Part shown: one piece after another, positions 14,264 to 20,103 of the stretch
How the letters are laid out: each line of letters begins with the position of its first letter
Position numbering within the stretch: the stretch's first letter is position 1
Source: a virus
IMG/VR virus record: IMGVR_UViG_3300046491_000283
Coordinates: 1-44,613 of that record
Strand: one strand, 5' to 3'
Length of the DNA: 44,613 nucleotides
Position numbers and translations under genes: made by a program
Notes under the pieces: generated by a model
Seen by the model: the letters and a program-made list of their open reading frames with translations, nothing else
Told to the model about the DNA's origin: nothing
Database searches by the model: none

Positions 14264-14283
14264 TATACTGTTTATATGTACAG
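14264..14283 (+). promoter_or_regulatory. LexA (SOS) box over a -10 element
   Basis: CTGTTTATATGTACAG (14268-14283) matches the SOS consensus CTGT-N8-ACAG exactly, and TATACT (14264-14269) overlapping it is a near-perfect -10. It lies 15 bases before ATG 14299. LexA should hold this promoter off until DNA damage. The same region could affect the divergent gene at 14208. Confidence 0.8.
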
Positions 14284-14298
14284 CCAAAGGCGCCCACC

Positions 14299-14547
14299 AT
14301 GCCCCGCGACTTGCCCCATTTCGAGCCTTTCACGATGGCCCAGCTGCGCGCCCTTTATGCGCAGCGTCCGGACAAAACCGTTCAACGCCTGGTGCTGGAA
14401 GTCGTGCGTTACCGCCAGGTCATGGCGGAAATCGACGACCTTTATAAGGTCACCCACGCGGCCTGGCGCAGCGACCAGGGCGACAACCTGATCGCGCTAA
14501 ACATGCTCCAGGTGGTCATGAACAAAGAGCGGCAACGCCTGCTTTAA
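14299..14547 (+). CDS. SOS-controlled small protein, candidate induction switch
   Basis: Start ATG 14299 has CAAAGG upstream. The 82-residue product (MPRDLPHFEPFTMAQLRALY, then helices with RLVLEVVRYRQVMAEIDDLY and LNMLQVVMNKERQRLL) is helical and soluble; no family recognised. It is the only rightward gene in the 8-18 kb region, lies alone behind a perfect LexA box, and is followed by an octamer array. Temperate phages with non-cleavable repressors often carry a LexA-controlled antirepressor (Tum of phage 186), and the resident repressor lacks its catalytic Lys. Antirepressor is therefore the leading guess. Confidence 0.6.
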   Translation: MPRDLPHFEPFTMAQLRALYAQRPDKTVQRLVLEVVRYRQVMAEIDDLYKVTHAAWRSDQGDNLIALNMLQVVMNKERQRLL

Positions 14548-14554
14548 CTTATAG

Positions 14555-14590
14555 CTATATTTGTAGAAAACTACAAAACTATCTAACTAC
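14555..14590. repeat. CTAC octamer array 4, between convergent genes
   Basis: Boxes CTAT, GTAG, CTAC, CTAT, CTAC at 14555, 14563, 14571, 14579 and 14587, exact 8 bp period. It lies between the SOS gene and the convergent gene at 14579, so it is not at a promoter. The stop codon of that gene lies inside the array. Confidence 0.75.
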
Positions 14591-14878
14591 AGATGGCCCG
14601 GCGGGTAGCGGCCCCAGGGTCACGTCAGCCCCCTGGGCGCGCATGGTGTCGACCACGCGGGCCAGCTCGGCGTCGTCCAGCGTCAGCAGGGCCGCCAGGT
14701 AAAAGTGCATCTGTAAGCCCATTTCACGCGGCTGGACGCCGCCCGTGTATTTGCGCCACTGGCCGCCCTGGGCCAGGCCGGTCAAGTCGGCCATTTGCGC
14801 GCTGGTGAATGCCAGGTCGGTTTTCAGGCGTGCCAGGTCATCCGCCGTCGGCGGTCGGTAATGCTCAATACGTTTCAT
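14579..14878 (-). CDS. XRE-like helix-turn-helix protein
   Basis: A 99-residue protein. Residues 14-45 (LARLKTDLAFTSAQMADLTG followed by GGQWRKYTGG) look like a lambda-repressor-like helix-turn-helix, and the rest is helical. It may be a small transcription regulator of the accessory region. It converges with the SOS-controlled gene, its last codons lying in octamer array 4. Confidence 0.55.
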   Translation of the reverse strand: MKRIEHYRPPTADDLARLKTDLAFTSAQMADLTGLAQGGQWRKYTGGVQPREMGLQMHFYLAALLTLDDAELARVVDTMRAQGADVTLGPLPAGPSVVR

Positions 14879-14931
14879 TCGGCAACCAGAAAGCCCCGAA
14901 CGATGCGGGGCCAGGGGAAAGGGAAGGGGGG

Positions 14932-15114
14932 TCAGACTTTGAGGATCAGGATTGCCACGCCGAACGCGGCCAGGGCCGACACGGCGCCCAGGGCGAACGG
15001 CACCAGGCCGCTACGGGTGGACGCGGCCGCCTGGCGCGCCTGGCGCATTTCTTCGGTGAACGCGTCAACATCGGCGTGCAGCGGGTCCAGCGGTTTGGCT
15101 TGTGCGTTACTCAT
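14932..15114 (-). CDS. Small membrane protein (60 aa)
   Basis: A polar helix (DPLHADVDAFTEEMRQARQA) followed by one C-terminal membrane segment (LGAVSALAAFGVAILIL). Its layout is like that of the next gene upstream (15249-15446), so the two may be related. Function unknown. Confidence 0.55.
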   Translation of the reverse strand: MSNAQAKPLDPLHADVDAFTEEMRQARQAAASTRSGLVPFALGAVSALAAFGVAILILKV

Positions 15115-15222
15115 GCTCGATCATCCTTTAGGGAACGGGCCGCGCCTGTTGCGCCGCCCTTGGGATCAATGTGCGCCCGCCGCCGGAAAATGACAAGGTC
15201 ACGGGGCGGGCACTGGTCAGGT

Positions 15223-15242
15223 GGCCCCGCTTGCGCGGGGCC
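15223..15242. repeat. GC-rich hairpin between two small membrane-protein genes
   Basis: GGCCCCGC (15223-15230), TTGC, GCGGGGCC (15235-15242): a perfect 8 bp stem without a T run. It may shape mRNA ends between the genes at 15249 and 15114. Confidence 0.45.
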
Positions 15243-15248
15243 GGTGGG

Positions 15249-15446
15249 TCAGCTGACGAATTTAACGAAGACGGTCAGCAGGGCCACGATGGCGGTGACA
15301 AGGCCCGCGCCGGCCGCGAAGGGATACCAATCGGACTCACGCTTGAGCTTGCGTGCCTCGGCGTTCAGCTTGCGGCTTTCGGCCATGAATTTTTGAATCT
15401 CTACCCGCAGTTTTTCCAGTTCCAGCTCTTGGCGATCTTCCAGCAT
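15249..15446 (-). CDS. Small coiled-coil membrane protein (65 aa)
   Basis: An N-terminal amphipathic helix (LELEKLRVEIQKFMAESRKL followed by NAEARKL) likely to form a coiled coil, then one membrane segment (AAGAGLVTAIVALLTVFVKF). It resembles many small phage membrane proteins of unknown role. An octamer array (15530-15557) lies 84 bases upstream of its start. Confidence 0.55.
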   Translation of the reverse strand: MLEDRQELELEKLRVEIQKFMAESRKLNAEARKLKRESDWYPFAAGAGLVTAIVALLTVFVKFVS

Positions 15447-15529
15447 GTTGCGTCATCCTTATGGGGTTTGGGTCACGCCCGTTGCGCTTCCCATGGCCTG
15501 TATTCTAGCCGTTCCGGCATAGAAAACAA

Positions 15530-15557
15530 GTAGATTTCTACATTTCTACATTAATAG
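15530..15557. repeat. CTAC octamer array 5
   Basis: Boxes GTAG, CTAC, CTAC, ATAG at 15530, 15538, 15546 and 15554 with AT-only spacers. It overlaps the 3' end of the gene 15538-15915 and lies upstream of the gene at 15446. Confidence 0.75.
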
Positions 15558-15915
15558 ACAAACGAAAACGGTAGGGGCGGGGAGTGCCCTTTTTCTCGGC
15601 GGCTTTCTGGCTGTCCAGCCGGCGCCGCTCCAGATAGGCGTCGCGGTCCTCGGCGGTCTTAAAGTAGTGGTTGGGCTGGGCAGCGCCCCCGCTTTGTCCG
15701 TCACGGGTGGACTGAACGGACGCGGCGAAGTAATGGCCGGGTGCCTCAAAACTGGTGTAGTGAAGGCCCGATTCGTCCGTGGCTTCGACCACGTCGACCT
15801 CCCAGCACAATGCGACCATGCCGATTTCGCGGCCGGCGCTGTCGAGAAAACCGAACGCGTGGTGGCAGGCCGTCGCGTCAGTGCGGTGGCTGATGATCGT
15901 TTTCATGTGGGTCAT
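15538..15915 (-). CDS. Hypothetical protein with TRDGQSG motif (125 aa)
   Basis: Start MTHMKTIISHR at 15915 is chosen for AAAGGAGCG upstream. Contains SVQSTRDGQSGGAAQP followed by a helix with AEDRDAYLERRR, and shares the TRDGQSG motif with the 11564-12004 product. Octamer arrays lie at both ends of the gene (15530-15557 and 15958-15985). Function unknown. Confidence 0.55.
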   Translation of the reverse strand: MTHMKTIISHRTDATACHHAFGFLDSAGREIGMVALCWEVDVVEATDESGLHYTSFEAPGHYFAASVQSTRDGQSGGAAQPNHYFKTAEDRDAYLERRRLDSQKAAEKKGTPRPYRFRLSINVEM

Positions 15916-15957
15916 GGGTAACGCTCCTTTGCGGGTTGGGTGACGCAACATTACAGA

Positions 15958-15985
15958 CTATTTTTCTACATTTCTACATTTATAC
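15958..15985. repeat. CTAC octamer array 6
   Basis: Boxes CTAT, CTAC, CTAC, ATAC at 15958, 15966, 15974 and 15982 with spacers TTTT, ATTT, ATTT. It lies between the genes at 16002 and 15915, upstream of the latter. Confidence 0.8.
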
Positions 15986-16001
15986 AGAAATAAAAGGGCG
16001 A

Positions 16002-16535
16002 TCACTCGCCCGGCTGCCGGCGGTAATCACTGGGCAGAAACGCCCGGCGCAGCCTGTTTTGCAGCACCTCGACCGCCTCGAACGCCTTGCTACGCTCGGC
16101 GATCAGGGCGCTATTGTCCTTTTCCAGGTGCTCGACCTGGCGGCGCAAACTTTCCACCTGGCTGGCGTCCACGCGCGGGACCGGCTTGGCGGCCGCTGGC
16201 CACTTCGCACCAGGGGCGACCGCTTCCAGGGCAGCGTCCAGGGTGGCCGCCAAACCCGGGGCAGGGATGTCGTGCAGCAGCTCCAGGGCGCATTGCACAG
16301 CCAGGCGTTCAACATCGGTCAGCCATACCGCTTTTTTGCCCAGGGCCTTGCGCTTGGCGCGCGCTTTGCGCTGCCGGGCGGCGGCGTCCAGCGGCCCGGC
16401 GTGCGGGTCGTCGGCCTCATCCTGGGGCAGGGCGCTCGACTCGGTCGCCTCGATCAGTTCGGCCAGGTGCTGGCCCGGGCGGCCGCTGGCCAATTCCACC
16501 AGGTCTACGGTGCGTTTGTCGTGGGGGTCGATCAT
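16002..16535 (-). CDS. Basic and coiled-coil protein, candidate plasmid regulator
   Basis: Start ATG 16535 (MIDPHDKRTVDLVEL) is chosen; a GTG start at 16565 would lie inside a palindrome. Residues 50-75 are very basic (ARQRKARAKRKALGKKAVWL) and recall the start of ribbon-helix-helix-type plasmid regulators; residues 125-165 (VESLRRQVEHLEKDNSALIA) form a coiled coil. A DNA-binding head plus coiled coil is seen in plasmid KfrA-like proteins. Its promoter region carries both a GTGACTAGTCAC palindrome and an octamer array, as parA does, so it may be autoregulated and be one of the proteins that reads these motifs. This is inference. Confidence 0.55.
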   Translation of the reverse strand: MIDPHDKRTVDLVELASGRPGQHLAELIEATESSALPQDEADDPHAGPLDAAARQRKARAKRKALGKKAVWLTDVERLAVQCALELLHDIPAPGLAATLDAALEAVAPGAKWPAAAKPVPRVDASQVESLRRQVEHLEKDNSALIAERSKAFEAVEVLQNRLRRAFLPSDYRRQPGE

Positions 16536-16553
16536 CGGGTGTCGTTCCGTTGC

Positions 16554-16565
16554 GTGACTAGTCAC
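16554..16565. promoter_or_regulatory. Palindrome GTGACTAGTCAC, copy 4
   Basis: Perfect 12 bp palindrome (14 bp as CGTGACTAGTCACG, 16553-16566), 18 bases upstream of ATG 16535 and 29 bases from octamer array 7. It probably acts as an operator of that gene. Confidence 0.75.
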
Positions 16566-16594
16566 GACAAGATAGCCCAGGGCAGCCGCAATTA

Positions 16595-16622
16595 CTACAT
16601 TTCTACAAAACTATTTTTGTAT
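16595..16622. repeat. CTAC octamer array 7
   Basis: Boxes CTAC, CTAC, CTAT, GTAT at 16595, 16603, 16611 and 16619 with spacers ATTT, AAAA, TTTT. It lies upstream of the 16002-16535 gene and at the edge of the probable origin region. Confidence 0.8.
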
Positions 16623-17488
16623 GTGTCGCGATGCTCGATGCGGCCAGGCGCACGGCCGGCGGCCGCGCACCTTTGAGGTTTGGCGCTGGGCAGCCTGGCT
16701 TTTCAGTGTCCTGGTCGACCTGGCCAAACGCGGCGCGCGGCGCACCTGGTGAACGGCCGCCGAGTCGAGCGCCGGCCGTCGAACCACCGCGACGCCGTAA
16801 AATCGCCCAGGCGACGCGGTGGCCAAAGCCAGGCGCTGACCTGGCCAGCTCGACAAAATCGCCCAGGCAGGCGCTGGCGAGCTGGCAGACCGACAAATGC
16901 CGCGAGTTCACCCCCGTCACTGATCACTGGAGCGAAGCGACCGACCAGGCCAACGGCCGGCGCGTGATCGATCGGAGGGCCGGGGCACTGTGCTCGACTC
17001 CACGCGGAGGTTCGCGGCCCGTAGGGAGAGTAAGGCGCCTCACTGACGGAACGGCGGCGGCGTGGCCGGCGAGGCTGTCACGTCCCGCCGTGCCGTAGGC
17101 ACGACTTGCGGGCGGCCGTCTTGCCTGGGCTTGCCCAGGCGTAGGTAAACTGTTCTCGGCTACGCCGAGGCATAAAAAAGGCAGGCCGCAGGCATGCCGC
17201 AAGATTCTCAGAAGCAAAAAAGGAAAAGAACACTAGCGACTTAATCGCTCTTTCAAGCCACCTAAGATTTTCAAAACCACGTAATTTTTACGAAATTCCG
17301 CGTCAGGCGTCAGGGCTGTGGATAAGAGGGCAAAACAAGGGGGATTTATGGCGCCGCCAGGCTCGTTTTGAGCCGTTTTATGGGGCAAGGGAGGGCATAG
17401 GCAGGGTGCAGGCGCACGAAAGCCACGGCGCGACCACGGCGGGTCGCCCGAGGCTTCGGGGAGGTTTAGCGGGGAGGGTGGCGGGTGG
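16623..17488. other. Non-coding region downstream of rep, probable origin of replication
   Basis: About 866 bases with no convincing gene; open frames here have poor composition and no ribosome sites. It contains a DnaA box 164 bases past the rep stop, an AT-rich patch (about 17215-17300), the direct repeat AAAATCGCCCAGGC at 16799-16812 and 16855-16868, and two hairpins: GCCTGGGC-TT-GCCCAGGC (17123-17140) and CTCGGC-TAC-GCCGAG (17155-17169). IncFII plasmids such as R1 have a CIS element of similar length between the rep stop and the DnaA box. Leftward replication or packaging of Rep onto this DNA in cis is inferred. Confidence 0.6.
17317..17325 (-). promoter_or_regulatory. DnaA box
   Basis: TTATCCACA on the minus strand (TGTGGATAA on plus) is an exact match to the DnaA consensus and sits in the AT-rich part of the origin region downstream of rep. 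Confidence 0.75.
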
Positions 17489-18499
17489 TTACTGCCCGGC
17501 TCGCTTTCGTTGCCATTCCGGCTCGGACAGGCCGCCGTATTGGCGCCAGAGGCGCTGACCTTCAGCGCCGCCGCGTATCGGTCGGCCCAGGTCTTTGGCG
17601 ATCTTGGCCATCAGCGCAGCGGTGTACGCGCCGTAATCGTTTAGCAGGGCATCGGTGTTGTTGTCGCGGGCGACCGTCTTCGGGTGCTGGTTCTTGCGCA
17701 CCGGGGCGGTGCTCATCTGCTTGCGAAACGCGTCCTGTTGCAGGTCGCGGGCCAGCTGGTCGTCTTCGTCCTTGCTCAGCACGCCGCTCAGGGTCGCGCC
17801 GTTGACGTATTCAGTGACCTTTTCCGAGGATTTAACACGGGCACGCTTAAACGCGGCCTGGGTGAACTTGCCCAGTTGCCGCAGAAACTTGGGGTTGACC
17901 GTCTTAATGGCGGGCCGGCCGCGCTTGCTACCGTCGGCCAGCTCGTCGTACTGCTCGAAAACCTCAATCACGCCGGCTTTTTTCAGCCAGGCAATGGCCC
18001 GCCAGAAGCGGCTCGATGCCACTTCAATGGTGGTCGATGGGTTTTCGGGGTCTTCAATGGTGCGGGACAAGCCGGCGCGGCTGGCCAGCTCGTTGAAATG
18101 CAGGTTCTTGAACTCCCCGCGCGGGGTGTAGGCGCCCACACGCAACGACTTGAGATCCAGGGCGGCAAAGATTGCGCACATGACCAGGGACAAGCCTTCG
18201 CGGGCCTCGCTGCGATTCTGGCGGTAGTCGCCGTCTTTCTTCTTTTTCTTGGCCAGGTAGGTCAAGAGCGGCACGGACGTGGGATCGAGGAAGTAGGCTT
18301 GCGCCTTCTCGATCAGCTTTTCCAGGATCTTGATGCGGTAGCCGCCGCCAGGCGTCGGCAACGCCAGGCGAAACGTCGCCAGGCTTTGCGGATCGTGCCC
18401 GCAGCGATTGCCTGTATTCAGGTTCTCGCCCGGATAGGTGTATGCGCGCTTTCCCCATTTTAAAACGGGTGCGTCGCATAGCTCGATTGAGCCGTGCAT
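17489..18499 (-). CDS. repA: Plasmid replication initiator (IncFII RepA-like)
   Basis: A 336-residue initiator when started at ATG 18499 (TGGGG 6-7 bases upstream); TTG 18511 is an alternative. The core has the IncFII-like pattern REGLSLVMCAIFAALDLKSL, a helix-turn-helix-like FNELASRAGLSRTI, then RFWRAIAWLKKAGVIEVFEQ, followed by a basic C-terminus. It is preceded by a leader peptide overlapping its start and a probable antisense RNA, and followed by a CIS-like gap and a DnaA box, the full IncFII layout. Rep should start theta replication of the circular prophage. Family assignment is from pattern and context. Confidence 0.8.
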   Translation of the reverse strand: MHGSIELCDAPVLKWGKRAYTYPGENLNTGNRCGHDPQSLATFRLALPTPGGGYRIKILEKLIEKAQAYFLDPTSVPLLTYLAKKKKKDGDYRQNRSEAREGLSLVMCAIFAALDLKSLRVGAYTPRGEFKNLHFNELASRAGLSRTIEDPENPSTTIEVASSRFWRAIAWLKKAGVIEVFEQYDELADGSKRGRPAIKTVNPKFLRQLGKFTQAAFKRARVKSSEKVTEYVNGATLSGVLSKDEDDQLARDLQQDAFRKQMSTAPVRKNQHPKTVARDNNTDALLNDYGAYTAALMAKIAKDLGRPIRGGAEGQRLWRQYGGLSEPEWQRKRAGQ

Positions 18500-18561
18500 G
18501 GAGTGCCCCAACTGTCTGCGCTTGCATCAGCGGGCCTACACGCATAAACTCGAACCTTCAT
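18460..18561 (-). CDS. Leader peptide overlapping the rep start
   Basis: A 33-codon frame (MKVRVYACRPADAS to the end YATHPF) that begins 62 bases before ATG 18499 and stops within rep in another frame. IncFII plasmids couple rep translation to such a leader (Tap). No strong ribosome site is visible before its ATG, so the call rests on position and overlap. Confidence 0.45.
   Translation of the reverse strand: MKVRVYACRPADASADSWGTPCTAQSSYATHPF
18522..18550 (+). promoter_or_regulatory. Candidate promoter for the antisense RNA
   Basis: TTGCAT (18522-18527), 17 bases, TAAACT (18545-18550) on the plus strand, opposite to rep. The start would be near 18557, opposite the leader-peptide start codon. 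Confidence 0.4.
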
Positions 18562-18630
18562 GTCGGTTATCACAGAGTTTTTGTGTGGTGGCCCCAAAAA
18601 CCTCAGAGCTTGCCGGCCCTGGGGTTTTTT
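18557..18630 (+). ncRNA. Probable antisense RNA controlling rep (CopA-like)
   Basis: About 74 bases on the plus strand from the candidate promoter to a strong terminator hairpin: AAAAACCTCAG (18596-18606), a 12-base loop starting AGCTTG, CTGGGGTTTTT (18619-18629), then more T. The loop has CUUG, which fits the YUNR U-turn seen in CopA-type loops. The RNA would pair with the rep leader over the leader-peptide start, as CopA does in R1. Expression is not shown. Confidence 0.5.
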
Positions 18631-18742
18631 CTTTTCTGCGAAGCTAAATTCCTGTTTTTTATGGCTTTTTTGCCACGCGCGCCCTACAAATGGGCATCTT
18701 TGTGGCAGCAATCTTAGCGCTCATTTACTTATTGTGCAGCTA

Positions 18743-18754
18743 AAAGTTTACTTT
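18743..18754. promoter_or_regulatory. Candidate operator AAAGTTTACTTT upstream of rep
   Basis: Same pattern as the sites at 5559-5589, placed in the AT-rich region from which rep is transcribed leftward. It could link replication control to the phage repressor. Confidence 0.4.
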
Positions 18755-18853
18755 TTTTAAAGCCTATCCTTGCCCAAACCGCCAGCCTGGCACGCGGGTC
18801 TGACCTTGTTGGCCGACCTTTCTAGAATGCACGACACCGGTTTGTGCCGGCCG

Positions 18854-18876
18854 TTCGGGGAGAGTTATTCCCCGAA
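18854..18876. repeat. Perfect inverted repeat TTCGGGGA-N7-TCCCCGAA
   Basis: Two 8 bp arms around a 7-base spacer GAGTTAT in the gap between rep and the late operon end. No T run follows, so it is not a normal terminator. Arms plus a 6-8 base spacer are also the shape of tyrosine-recombinase core sites, so it is a candidate resolution site. Confidence 0.5.
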
Positions 18877-18959
18877 TCCTACTCCCGAACATGACGATGC
18901 GGCAAACATTTGATTGCCGATTCATGTCCTTAGCGCGGCCAGGCGCCGTAACGCTGCGC

Positions 18960-19544
18960 CTAGATCGACTTGGCGAAATTGACTTTGGTGGTCATGCCGA
19001 TCAGCTCGGCGCCGCCCTGGTCGGCCTTGGTGATCTTGTAGCCCAGGCGCACCACCAGGGCACGCGTCAGGCTCCACGGATGCACCCAATAGAAACCGTA
19101 CCACCGGCGCAGCCCGCGCCGGGCGATCACAAATTGCCAGCCGGTTTGCCCGATATGGTCGCGCACGTAGTCCTGGCCATAGCCGGTGATGGTCACGCTG
19201 GCCACCGGGCAGGAAAACAGCGACGTTTGCCGCATGTTGTTCACCGGGTTGCGCAGCGCCGCCCAGGTGTACATGACCAGGAACGAATCGACCGGCCAGC
19301 CGAACGGCGTCGACGCCGCCCAGGTGCCGTGTTTGTCGCCGGTCAGGCCGTCGTAATCGTTGCCCCACAGCCAGGCCCAGCGCGGCAGGTTGACGATAGG
19401 GCGGCCATCACTGACGGAAACGCCAGGCACCCGGAAGGGAATGGCCAGCGCAACCACCACCAGGCCCAGGACCAACAGCACCACATTGCAGACGAACAGA
19501 AACAGCCACTGCGCCAGCGCGCGCGGCAAGGCAAGCCACCACAT
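18960..19544 (-). CDS. Membrane protein at the end of the late operon
   Basis: A 194-residue protein with a strong N-terminal membrane segment (residues 10-38, LFLFVCNVVLLVLGLVVVAL), then a Trp and Tyr-rich soluble part (WAWLWGNDYDGLTGDKHGTW). Proteins of this layout occur behind tail-fibre genes in Pseudomonas phages and are annotated as conserved unknowns. It is the last gene of the late operon. Superinfection exclusion or lysogenic conversion is possible but not supported by a motif. Confidence 0.55.
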   Translation of the reverse strand: MWWLALPRALAQWLFLFVCNVVLLVLGLVVVALAIPFRVPGVSVSDGRPIVNLPRWAWLWGNDYDGLTGDKHGTWAASTPFGWPVDSFLVMYTWAALRNPVNNMRQTSLFSCPVASVTITGYGQDYVRDHIGQTGWQFVIARRGLRRWYGFYWVHPWSLTRALVVRLGYKITKADQGGAELIGMTTKVNFAKSI

Positions 19545-19599
19545 AGGAAACCTCAGACGGTCAAACGATAGGGAAGGGGTGTTGCGGGGTGTTGCACGC

Positions 19600-19611
19600 G
19601 TGACGGGTCAC
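19600..19611. promoter_or_regulatory. GTGACNNGTCAC site, copy 5
   Basis: GTGACGGGTCAC in the 82-base gap between the tail-fibre assembly gene and the terminal membrane-protein gene. Confidence 0.6.
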
Positions 19612-19626
19612 ACAAGGGAAGGGGTG

Positions 19627-20103
19627 TTAAACGTCCTCGTCGACAGCCTCGGCAGCGGCCAGCCAATCCGGGGCGGCGGGCTTGGTGCTGTCGGCCGGGA
19701 AGTTGGCCACGGTCGGCCAGTCGCGCAGCTTCTGGCGGTAGACCAGCAGTGCCGAATATTGCGCGGCGGTCAGCGTCGTGGCGGTGCCAGCGTCGACCTG
19801 GTCACGGTGGCGCTCGATCAGCCATTGGCTGTCGGTGATTTGCCCATCACGCCAGGCGCGCGCCTGGGCGTCCAGCTGCTCGGCGGTGTAGACCGGCGCG
19901 GCGTACTCGGCGATATCGCCATAGTCACCCTTGACCGCATTGGCAAACAGCTCGCGGGTGTAGTCCTCGGCGGCATCGGCCGTCGCGGAGAATGGCAGCT
20001 CGCCGAACGTGTCTTGCAGTTCCTCAAACAGCACATACAGATCGATGATGGTCTTATCAGGGTTGGCCCAGGCCGGTTTGCTGGCACTCAGTACGGTACG
20101 CAT
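19627..20103 (-). CDS. Tail fibre assembly protein
   Basis: A 158-residue protein located directly after the tail fibre gene and sharing a base with its stop. The C-terminal half (GQITDSQWLIERHRDQVDAG, then TAAQYSALLVYRQKLRDWPT, then FP) carries the Q...LL.YRQ.LRD.P pattern seen in tail fibre assembly chaperones. It probably helps fibre trimers fold and attach. Confidence 0.75.
   Translation of the reverse strand: MRTVLSASKPAWANPDKTIIDLYVLFEELQDTFGELPFSATADAAEDYTRELFANAVKGDYGDIAEYAAPVYTAEQLDAQARAWRDGQITDSQWLIERHRDQVDAGTATTLTAAQYSALLVYRQKLRDWPTVANFPADSTKPAAPDWLAAAEAVDEDV

Larger units (their letters stand above)
18631..18959. other. Rep upstream region and gap before the tail-end gene
   Basis: No gene is seen. 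The part 18631-18780 is AT-rich and should hold the rep promoter; it contains AAAGTTTACTTT at 18743-18754, a copy of the putative repressor operator. The part 18781-18959 holds the inverted repeat at 18854-18876. The late operon ends at 18960. Confidence 0.5.

Noticed and set aside
2575-16622. CRISPR array
   Set aside because: The repeated units are 8 bp with no spacers of constant length, so they are not CRISPR repeats; no cas genes are present.
16631-17217. Open frames on both strands between rep and the 16002-16535 gene
   Set aside because: Arg, Pro and Ala-rich sequence without ribosome sites or family patterns; the region fits an origin better.
18054-18545. 163-codon leftward frame overlapping rep
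   Set aside because: Same-strand shadow of rep in another frame; only the short leader frame at 18460-18561 fits the IncFII layout.
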